Translations under genes and position numbers: made by a program
In this document: piece after piece, positions 1 to 5,248 of the stretch
Position numbering within the stretch: position 1 is the first letter of the stretch
Layout of the letters: every line of letters begins with the position of its first letter
Assembly (NCBI GenBank): GCA_013695715.1
Contig: JACCZZ010000125.1
Coordinates: 1-5,810, forward strand
Direction: 5' to 3'
Length of the DNA: 5,810 bases
From: Chitinophagales bacterium
Lineage (GTDB): Bacteria > Bacteroidota > Bacteroidia > Chitinophagales > UBA10324
The notes under the pieces: model-generated
Told to the model about the DNA's origin: nothing
What the model saw: the letters and a program-made list of their open reading frames with translations, nothing else
Database searches by the model: none

Positions 1-280
1 CCTCAACTTTCTTAAATTCTACGTTTCGTCGGTAAGGCTTAAAGCTTCCGTTGGTAGTTGGTTGATAAGGTTCTTCATCAACCACTTGTCCAATAGCCGT
101 AAATTTTTGTAATGGTTTACCGTTTTCAAACTTGTCTTTTGATGAATAGAATACAACCCAATCACCTTTTAAAGGCTTGCTTATAAAATCTTTTCTACCG
201 TGTCCTGCCTGTGCGAAGCCGTCTTTCACACCTTTGAGCACATGGTCTCTGCTTGCGCAAATAAGAAAATACTTAGTCAT
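1..280 (-). CDS. EVE-domain protein (UPF0310-like), 3' end beyond window
   Basis: About 93 N-terminal residues are visible from the ATG at 280-278; the frame stays open to position 1, so the C-terminus is outside the window. The protein opens MTKYFLICASRDHVLKGV, followed by FAQAGHG (22-28), GDWVVFYS (39-46), PLQKFTAIGQV (56-66) and a YRRNVEF segment near residue 86. This order matches the UPF0310/EVE family, whose members are usually about 140-150 residues, so roughly two thirds is seen. EVE domains share the PUA-like fold and are proposed to recognise modified bases in nucleic acid, often near restriction or RNA-modification functions. No such partner is visible here, so the cellular role is unknown. 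The start codon lies inside the end of the upstream ABM gene (8-base overlap, 273-280), which suggests translational coupling. The family assignment is from recognised motifs; the function is inferred from the family. Confidence 0.85.
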   Translation of the reverse strand, partial: MTKYFLICASRDHVLKGVKDGFAQAGHGRKDFISKPLKGDWVVFYSSKDKFENGKPLQKFTAIGQVVDEEPYQPTTNGSFKPYRRNVEFKKVE

Positions 281-524
281 TATTAGAGTGTGTCCAAATG
301 ATATTATAAGTTACTGGTTTAAACTCGGTCGCAATTGATGCAGCAAGTTTCATATGCTTTTGAGCTTCTTCATTCTTCATGATGTTTTGAAAGTCTTGCA
401 ATGTTGCCCATTGTGCGTAATTGGTAACTGTTTTTTTGTCATCACTGATGTGAAGATTTGCGGAAACATAGCCTGGTAATTTGCACATTACTTTTTCTGT
501 TGCTTCCTTTAGAATACTCTGCAC
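273..524 (-). CDS. ABM-fold (antibiotic biosynthesis monooxygenase-like) protein, N-terminally truncated
   Basis: Counting from a GTG at 524-522, this frame encodes 83 residues. It contains KLPGYVSANLHIS (15-27), TNYAQWA (34-40) and a C-terminal KPVTYNIIWTH stretch. These match small ABM-domain proteins of the dimeric ferredoxin-like fold, a family containing cofactor-free monooxygenases and many members of unknown function. Typical members are about 100-110 residues and begin with a hydrophobic beta strand about 20-25 residues before the helix that starts here (ILKEATEKVM). That strand is absent. The frame remains open upstream to position 581, but the extra codons look like a tyrosine recombinase instead. 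The GTG is a poor start: the AGGAA before it is directly adjacent, with no spacing, and no ATG or TTG lies in the extension. The gene is therefore probably a 5'-truncated remnant, or is expressed as an unusual fusion. Its stop overlaps the EVE gene start. The fold assignment is firm; activity is doubtful. Confidence 0.65.
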   Translation of the reverse strand: MQSILKEATEKVMCKLPGYVSANLHISDDKKTVTNYAQWATLQDFQNIMKNEEAQKHMKLAASIATEFKPVTYNIIWTHSNND

Positions 525-581
525 TTCCTGTTTGCTTAATACTTCCGGTAACCTGTGCTCCCTTAGTAGCTCAGGATAAAT
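510..581 (-). pseudogene. Tyrosine recombinase (integrase) fragment fused in frame to the ABM gene
   Basis: Upstream of the ABM coding part, the same open frame reads PELLREHRLPEVLSKQEV and then QSIL, bounded on the 5' side by a TGA at 584-582. A charged stretch followed by LPxVLSKxEVxxIL is characteristic of the junction between the core-binding and catalytic domains of XerC/XerD-like tyrosine recombinases that are common in Bacteroidota. Nothing else of a recombinase is visible: the R-H-R-Y catalytic residues are absent, and the frame upstream of the TGA is closed by stops (TAA at 614-612). I read this as a remnant of about 20 codons of an integrase gene. The call rests on motif recognition over a short stretch, so chance similarity cannot be excluded. 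Confidence 0.5.
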
Positions 582-684
582 TCAGCAATGCTGATTTAGG
601 CTTTTCTCTTTTTATTAAAGTTAAGAAAGTCTGATGGGCGTTAGTACTTTTTGCAGCATCGTTTTCAGAAAAGTAAGAACTCAT
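571..684 (-). CDS. Possible small ORF after the receptor gene, unrecognised
   Basis: An ATG 10 bases after the receptor stop opens a 37-residue frame beginning MSSYFSENDAAKST and ending KSALLNLS. A GAAAGG sequence 5 bases before the ATG could serve as a ribosome binding site, which is unusual in this window. The product is hydrophilic with no signal peptide or membrane segment, and I recognise no family. The frame covers most of the gap between the receptor and the ABM gene and overlaps the 5' end of the integrase-like fragment in another frame. It could be a real peptide gene, the relic start of a gene broken by the rearrangement here, or a chance frame. Confidence 0.2.
   Translation of the reverse strand: MSSYFSENDAAKSTNAHQTFLTLIKREKPKSALLNLS
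582..594. repeat. Short perfect palindrome between receptor and ABM genes
   Basis: TCAGCA-a-TGCTGA forms 6-bp arms around one base. The flanks extend it to about 9 bp if one T is bulged (AAA on the left, TTT on the right). It lies about 100 bases after the receptor stop and directly at the 5' limit of the integrase-like fragment. The stem is weak and no run of U follows on the minus strand, so it is not a convincing terminator. It might be a recombination or protein-binding site, or chance. Confidence 0.25.
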
Positions 685-694
685 AGGACCTTTC

Positions 695-3172
695 TTAGAA
701 GTTCACCATCATTCTTAGATTTATACGCCTGCCTGTTAAATAGTTTGGTACAGCATACACAGTGTTATTAATATCCTCTACCCAGGTATAAGAAATTTCA
801 TTAGAGACACCAAGCAGGTTAAATACTTCCAGCGATAGCCAGATTGATTTGAAGTGATGCCAAACCGGGCTTTCCTGAATCTTTGTTTTTTCCCTGTTAA
901 GAAGAATTGCTGAAAAGCCAATATCAACCCTTCTGTATGGAGAAAGCCGCAACGTGTCTCTTGCCCGAACATGATCCGGAGGACCTGTAGGCAATCCTGT
1001 TCCGAAGAGGAAATTCAGATGCACTTTGAAATTTTCATTGCCGGGAATATAATCCTGAAAGAACATGCCGAAGTTTAAAAATTGATCTGTGGCACGTGGG
1101 ATAAGCCCGGGAGAAATTTCAATGCTGTCTAACTGAAATTCAATATGCTCATCATCTGTAAAAATAGTGTCAACTTCAAATACAAAATCATTAGATAAAT
1201 TCTCTCTTGTTGAAAGCAGTGAAAGGGATACCCACGATTCTGCATCCTTCACGAATTCGCCATTCAACCGAAGATCAAGGCCTGCGGCATACCCTTTTGC
1301 ATCATTCTCCCCAAAATATTGAATGCGCACATTGTCCAGCTCGTAAGGATTCAAATCATATAACTGCTTGTAATATATTTCTGAGACAAACTTAAAAGGA
1401 CGACCCCACCACTTAAAATTGTAATCAGTGCCAGCTACATAATGAATTGACCTTTGTGCAAGCACATCGGGATGTATATTTCCATCCAGATCGCGGAGCT
1501 CACGATAAAATGGTGGCTGGTCATATGCACCAACTGCGGCACGAAAAACAATGTCGCGCTGCCAATTAGGTTGCACCGACAGTTGAACCCGTGGGCTCAC
1601 TAAAAATTGTTTGTTGAAATCCCAATAGCTGAGGCGGCTGCCATAGGTTAAGGTGAAATTGCGTTCTTCATTCAATACCCATGCATCCTGCATATACAAA
1701 CTATATCGGAAACTTGAAAAGTCATACTCACTACGAATAATGTCCTGAAGAAAAATCTGGGAATCGGAATATGGTAAGGTATAGCCCGCGGAATCTACCC
1801 TTGTCCATTGACTTAAATCATCATGGATGTGCTCGCGATTTATATCAAATCCCCATTGTAAATAGTGGTGTTTCTTTATAAATGATCCCTTGTGAGCAAA
1901 TTTTAAGATAGTAGCTGTAAGATAATCTCTTCCCCATTCCTGGTTTGTTCCTGTGCCTATATAATAGAGGGTTTGACCGAAGTTAGCATTGCCAAGATTG
2001 TTACCTACTTCACCAAGAAAATATTCACCAATAACATCAAAGGTCTCATCTTCCTGATTGCCATAAATGGAGGCAAGAAACTTCAGTCTCAAATTAGACT
2101 TTGGCTTGTAAGTAACAGACAATCCTCCCATTGCAGTTGTGTACTTATCTACCTCTTGTCCGTCGAAATAGACTGTGAGTCTTAGTGTATTTTGAATTGT
2201 GCCGAAGGTAGTAACGCGATCCTGTGGAATGAACTGGTACTGATTGCTTGAATAGTTTGCAATGGCTTCCAGAGAAACCTTATCAGAAACATCATAAGTT
2301 ACATCGGCCTGAATGTCTGAAAATGAGGGGCGGTAGTCGCCTGTTGTCTCTAAAGAATTTAATAAATATTGATTTGTTTTATAACGTGCGCCGACTAGAA
2401 AACGCAGACTCTGGTTTGGCGAAGCACCCTCAAGAGTAAGGCTGCCTCCCAATAAGCTTATGCTGGCTGCCCCTCCGAATTTTTCAGGCTTTCTATAATC
2501 AATATCCAATACGCTCGACATTTTATCTCCATATTTGGCGGCGAATCCACCGGCGGAAAATAAGAGAGAGCTTACCATATCTGAATTTATAAAGCTCAGG
2601 CCTTCCTGTTGTCCTGAGCGGATAAGGAAAGGACGATAGATTTCAAAATCATTTACGTAAACCAGGTTTTCATCATAATTTCCTCCCCTCACAGAATATT
2701 GAGAGGATAACTCATTGTTGGAGGAAGCACCAAGCACCTTTAAAATGGCCTCTACCCCACCGCTGGCAGAGGGCAATGCATCAAATAATTTCGGATCAAT
2801 CCTGATCATGCTTGGCTGATCTCTTAATTCCTTGTCTTCTATGGTGATGCTGTCTATCAGATATGTCTGAGCGATCATCACAACATAAAGGGGATATCGC
2901 TGTCCTATTTCAAGATTCACTTTTTTAGAGTAATTCTCATATCCAACTGATGAAAAAGTAATGACGACATCCTGGTCAGAAGGTATTTCCAGCTCATAAT
3001 TTCCTTCGTTGTCAGAAAGCTGAAGCCGGGTAGAGCCTGAATATTTTATAGAAACAGAATTAAGCTCTTGGTTCGTCTCATTAGTGATTTTTCCGTAAAC
3101 AGTCGCAGACTGAGAAAAAGCATAAACCGGAATAAAAGCCCACGATAGTAAGAATATTATTCTTTGAATCAT
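695..3172 (-). CDS. TonB-dependent outer-membrane receptor with carboxypeptidase-regulatory-like domain
   Basis: This is a complete 825-residue outer-membrane transporter. A signal peptide (IIFLLSWAFIPVYAFSQ, cleaved near residue 21) precedes a beta-sandwich CarboxypepD_reg-like domain (about 24-100; YGKITNETNQEL, DNEGNYEL, FSSVGYENY). The stretch DSITIEDKE (107-115) sits where a TonB box is expected. A plug domain follows (about 115-230; QYSVRGGNYDENLVYVNDFEIY at 158-179), then a long 22-strand-type beta barrel rich in alternating aromatic residues, ending in RINLRMMVNF with the terminal Phe typical of barrel insertion signals. Such receptors import ligands using proton motive force through TonB-ExbBD. 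The substrate is unknown. No SusD-like lipoprotein gene follows and the protein is shorter than typical SusC (about 1000 residues), so a glycan SusCD pair is unlikely; metal chelates or other small ligands are possible. The ATG lies 15 bases after the rpe stop, which suggests co-transcription. No Shine-Dalgarno is visible, as is usual in the phylum. Confidence 0.93.
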   Translation of the reverse strand: MIQRIIFLLSWAFIPVYAFSQSATVYGKITNETNQELNSVSIKYSGSTRLQLSDNEGNYELEIPSDQDVVITFSSVGYENYSKKVNLEIGQRYPLYVVMIAQTYLIDSITIEDKELRDQPSMIRIDPKLFDALPSASGGVEAILKVLGASSNNELSSQYSVRGGNYDENLVYVNDFEIYRPFLIRSGQQEGLSFINSDMVSSLLFSAGGFAAKYGDKMSSVLDIDYRKPEKFGGAASISLLGGSLTLEGASPNQSLRFLVGARYKTNQYLLNSLETTGDYRPSFSDIQADVTYDVSDKVSLEAIANYSSNQYQFIPQDRVTTFGTIQNTLRLTVYFDGQEVDKYTTAMGGLSVTYKPKSNLRLKFLASIYGNQEDETFDVIGEYFLGEVGNNLGNANFGQTLYYIGTGTNQEWGRDYLTATILKFAHKGSFIKKHHYLQWGFDINREHIHDDLSQWTRVDSAGYTLPYSDSQIFLQDIIRSEYDFSSFRYSLYMQDAWVLNEERNFTLTYGSRLSYWDFNKQFLVSPRVQLSVQPNWQRDIVFRAAVGAYDQPPFYRELRDLDGNIHPDVLAQRSIHYVAGTDYNFKWWGRPFKFVSEIYYKQLYDLNPYELDNVRIQYFGENDAKGYAAGLDLRLNGEFVKDAESWVSLSLLSTRENLSNDFVFEVDTIFTDDEHIEFQLDSIEISPGLIPRATDQFLNFGMFFQDYIPGNENFKVHLNFLFGTGLPTGPPDHVRARDTLRLSPYRRVDIGFSAILLNREKTKIQESPVWHHFKSIWLSLEVFNLLGVSNEISYTWVEDINNTVYAVPNYLTGRRINLRMMVNF

Positions 3173-3187
3173 CTATTGTAACATATG

Positions 3188-3859
3188 TTATACCTCAGAA
3201 ATACTTCTTACAGATTTCTTTAACTGGTCTATCATGGCTTGAGGATTTGTGGAATTAAAAACCGCATTGCCTGCTACGAGCACATCAGCGCCGGATTCAA
3301 GCAATCTCGCTGCATTGTTAAGCCCTACACCGCCATCTACTTCTATTTTAGCTCTTGAATTCTTAGCAAGTATGAGGTTTTTTAATTGATATATTCTCTG
3401 ATATGTATGCTCTATAAACTTCTGGCCTCCAAAACCGGGATTTACACTCATCAGGCAAACTAAATCTATATCAGCAATTATATCTTCAAGCAACATTATT
3501 GCACTGTGAGGATTGATTGCAACCCCGGCAAGCATGCCCTTTTCTTTTATTGAATAAATTGTCCGGTGTAAATGCTGCGAAGCCTCAAGATGAACGGAGA
3601 TAATATAAGCTCCTAAAGAATGCAGCTCTGATATGTATTTTTCAGGTTCCAGTATCATCAGGTGAATATCAAGTGGCTTCAGAGCTACCTTTTTTATTGC
3701 TTGCAAAACAGGAAAGCCAAAGGAAATATTTGGTACGAACCTGCCATCCATAACATCGCAATGGATCCAGTCTGCACTGCTGTTATTTATCATTGAAACG
3801 GCATCATTCAATCTTCCGAAATCAGCTGATAATATAGAAGGTGCTATGATTGCATTCAT
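3188..3859 (-). CDS. rpe: Ribulose-phosphate 3-epimerase
   Basis: A cytoplasmic TIM-barrel enzyme of 223 residues, the normal family length, that interconverts D-ribulose 5-phosphate and D-xylulose 5-phosphate in the pentose phosphate pathway. Visible motifs are IAPSILSADF (5-14), WIHCDVMDGRFVPN (31-44), DIHLM (64-68), LMSVNPGFGGQKF (136-148), IEVDGGV (172-178) and the phosphate-binding AGNAVF (196-201). The expected metal ligands and catalytic residues are all present: His33, Asp35, His66 and Asp175, with Asp35 and Asp175 as the acid/base pair. The conserved active-site methionines (37, 68, 137) are also there. The usual AGSAVF is AGNAVF here, a mild variation. The gene follows the rpoD terminator by about 110 bases, so it probably has its own promoter, and the receptor gene follows 15 bases after its stop. 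The enzyme appears fully functional. Confidence 0.96.
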   Translation of the reverse strand: MNAIIAPSILSADFGRLNDAVSMINNSSADWIHCDVMDGRFVPNISFGFPVLQAIKKVALKPLDIHLMILEPEKYISELHSLGAYIISVHLEASQHLHRTIYSIKEKGMLAGVAINPHSAIMLLEDIIADIDLVCLMSVNPGFGGQKFIEHTYQRIYQLKNLILAKNSRAKIEVDGGVGLNNAARLLESGADVLVAGNAVFNSTNPQAMIDQLKKSVRSISEV

Positions 3860-3970
3860 TTCGGCTAAGATAACGGGAATCGGATGATCTTCTGATGTAA
3901 GCCAGGCAGAAGAATATAATTAGTTATTAGACTCTACACTAATCTTAAAATAACTATATGATGGGGGTAT
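3860..3970 (-). promoter_or_regulatory. Probable promoter region of the rpe-receptor unit
   Basis: The 111 bases between the rpoD terminator and the rpe ATG must hold the promoter for rpe if the terminator works. The sequence is A/T-rich. No clean Bacteroidota promoter (TTG near -33, TAnnTTTG near -7) stands out. The nearest -7 resemblance is TATCTTAG, which lies only about 7 bases before the rpe ATG and lacks a matching -33, so I do not assign exact boxes. Confidence 0.35.
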
Positions 3971-4010
3971 AAAAAAACGATCCCCCTTCCATTTAAGAAA
4001 GGGGGATCGT
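3971..4010 (-). terminator. Rho-independent terminator of rpoD
   Basis: The arms at 3977-3988 and 3999-4010 are perfectly complementary over 12 bp (ACGATCCCCCTT and its complement) around a 10-base loop. On the minus strand the stem is followed directly by seven T residues (3977-3971, the first overlapping the stem base). It begins 22 bases after the rpoD stop. The GC-rich stem and U-tract make this a textbook intrinsic terminator separating rpoD from rpe. No comparable T-run follows on the plus strand, so it is directional. Confidence 0.93.
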
Positions 4011-4032
4011 GTCACAACCCAATGTTCATCTG

Positions 4033-4896
4033 CTAACCCAAATAAGTTTTAAGAGTACGTGCAGATTTCAATTTTCTTAATCTTCTTATTGCTTTCTCCT
4101 TTATTTGCCTCACGCGTTCACGGGTTAATCCAAAACGATGTCCGATCTCATCAAGATTCATTGGTTGTTCTCCATTTACTCCGAAGAAGCAACTTACAAT
4201 GTCGGCATCACGCTTATTCATAGTTGAAAGTACCCGACTAATATCTTTTTTCAGCGATTCTTTTGCCAGATCTTCATCTACTGGTTTTGAATCAGAATCT
4301 TCGTAGAATTCAATCATTGTACCTTCTTCATTCTCCTTAATAGGAGCATCCATTGAAAGATGCTTTCCTGAGCCTTTCATCATCTCCGTAATTTCCTTCA
4401 CGGTAACATTCATGATCTCGGCAAGCTCGTCCTGAGTTGGTTCCCTTTCATGCTGTTGCTCAAAATGAATCATGATCTTATTGAGCTTGCTTAAGGAGCC
4501 AACTTTATTCAAAGGAAGGCGAACCATTCTCGATTGCTCAACAAGGGCCTGCAGAATAGATTGCCGAATCCACCATACGGCGTAAGAAATAAATTTAAAT
4601 CCTTTAGATTCGTCAAACCTCTGAGCAGCCTTAATGAGTCCTATATTTCCCTCATTAATAAGATCGCTGAGTGATAAACCCTGGTGCTGGTATTGCTTAG
4701 CAACAGAAACAACAAATCGCAGATTGGCTTTGGTCATTTTCTCCAAAGCATCATGATCCCCAGACCTGATCTTTCTTGCAAGCGAAACCTCTTCTTCAGG
4801 AGTAATGAGATTCATCTTCCCAATTTCCTGCAGGTATTTTTCTAGCGAATCATTATCACGAGCAGTTATTTGTTGCGTGATTTTAAGCTGTCTCAT
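4033..4896 (-). CDS. rpoD: Primary RNA polymerase sigma factor, RpoD/SigA type
   Basis: The 287-residue product begins MRQLKITQQIT and matches the compact Bacteroidota primary sigma factor, which lacks region 1.1 and the long non-conserved insert of proteobacterial sigma-70. Region 1.2 is at about 15-50 (SLEKYLQEIGKMNLITPEEE). Region 2 is at about 54-120 and includes the core-binding DLINEGNIGLIKAAQRFD (78-95) and the -10-reading and melting segment FKFISYAVWWIRQSI (100-114). Region 3 is at about 121-200, and region 4 at about 215-287 has the -35-binding helix-turn-helix LDEIGHRFGLTRERVRQIKE (248-267). It directs core polymerase to housekeeping promoters, which in this phylum have TTG/-33 and TAnnTTTG/-7. 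Long gaps and a strong terminator on each side suggest a monocistronic unit. From memory, the 200-245 segment (EFYEDSDSKPVDEDL, MNKRDADIVSCFFGVNGEQPMN) departs from the commonest Bacteroidota version, but the length is normal and no key motif is lost. Confidence 0.95.
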   Translation of the reverse strand: MRQLKITQQITARDNDSLEKYLQEIGKMNLITPEEEVSLARKIRSGDHDALEKMTKANLRFVVSVAKQYQHQGLSLSDLINEGNIGLIKAAQRFDESKGFKFISYAVWWIRQSILQALVEQSRMVRLPLNKVGSLSKLNKIMIHFEQQHEREPTQDELAEIMNVTVKEITEMMKGSGKHLSMDAPIKENEEGTMIEFYEDSDSKPVDEDLAKESLKKDISRVLSTMNKRDADIVSCFFGVNGEQPMNLDEIGHRFGLTRERVRQIKEKAIRRLRKLKSARTLKTYLG

Positions 4897-5185
4897 TATT
4901 TAATCTGTTTTAAATTTCCCGATATAATTATCCATACGTTAATGGATGTTTATTAGTTCTGAGGAGTGGATATTTTTACTCCAGTGTGACCAAGCGGTCA
5001 GCAAAAAGTCCGCCACTGTTAAAAGCTATCTGAAAGTTGACGGCATAATGACAAATAGATATTCTTCAATAATTCTGAGATATCTGAAAATATTTTGAAG
5101 TAAGAGATCGGGTTATGCTGGATCTGGATCATAAGTAATTTGATGTACCCGTTGTGCTTCCACAGGGTAATTGAGAAGACCCCTT
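4897..5185 (-). promoter_or_regulatory. rpoD upstream region with clustered inverted repeats
   Basis: About 290 bases without a convincing gene lie between the pnp terminator and rpoD and must contain the rpoD promoter and leader. Three short inverted repeats cluster in the rpoD-proximal half: ATCCAT/ATGGAT (4930-4947, 6-base loop), GGAGT/ACTCC (4963-4982, 10-base loop) and TGACC/GGTCA (4987-5000, 4-base spacer). A GCGGAC/GACCGC pairing on the minus strand (4994-5013) would compete with the last one. TGACCnnnnGGTCA could be a regulator site in DNA, or all of these could be leader RNA hairpins. I found no exact TAnnTTTG box; TATCTATTTG near 5055-5064 is only a loose resemblance. Function is inferred. 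Confidence 0.4.
5019..5132 (-). CDS. Possible small ORF upstream of rpoD, unrecognised
   Basis: An ATG at 5132 opens a 37-residue frame beginning MIQIQHNPISYFKIF and ending CRQLSDSF, with an amphipathic-looking centre (SDISELLKNIYLSL). It stops just before the cluster of inverted repeats ahead of rpoD. I see no ribosome binding site and no family match. It could be an upstream leader peptide, but a chance frame of this size is quite likely. Confidence 0.15.
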   Translation of the reverse strand: MIQIQHNPISYFKIFSDISELLKNIYLSLCRQLSDSF

Positions 5186-5227
5186 AAAAAAACGTAAGGA
5201 GAATTTCTTAGGTGAAATCCTCCTTAC
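5186..5227 (-). terminator. Rho-independent terminator of pnp
   Basis: The arms at 5194-5207 and 5214-5227 form a 14-bp stem with a 6-base loop. One base then separates the stem from seven T residues on the minus strand (5192-5186). The single imperfect position is a G-U wobble in minus-strand RNA but an A-C mismatch in plus-strand RNA, which supports the minus direction. It starts 21 bases after the pnp stop. Confidence 0.93.
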
Positions 5228-5248
5228 ACAGATCAAGCGTCAAAGAAG

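Noticed and set aside
582..594. Palindrome considered as the receptor gene's terminator
   Set aside because: The stem is only 6 bp, it lies about 100 bases after the stop, and no U-run follows on the minus strand, unlike the two clear terminators in this window.
571..700. Possible integron attC-like recombination site near the integrase fragment
   Set aside because: A TAACGCC core-like string is present, but no paired inverse core with suitable spacing or imperfect-stem architecture could be found by eye.
778..972. A 64-codon minus-strand frame inside the receptor C-terminal region
   Set aside because: It is an alternate frame of the receptor gene, whose barrel sequence runs uninterrupted through it.
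1207..2439. Several open frames of about 60-70 codons on the plus strand opposite the receptor gene
   Set aside because: They are antisense to a clearly coding receptor sequence, show no recognisable domains, and have compositions typical of shadow frames.
4897..5185. Known riboswitch or structured RNA family in the rpoD leader
   Set aside because: The short hairpins match no riboswitch consensus I recognise.
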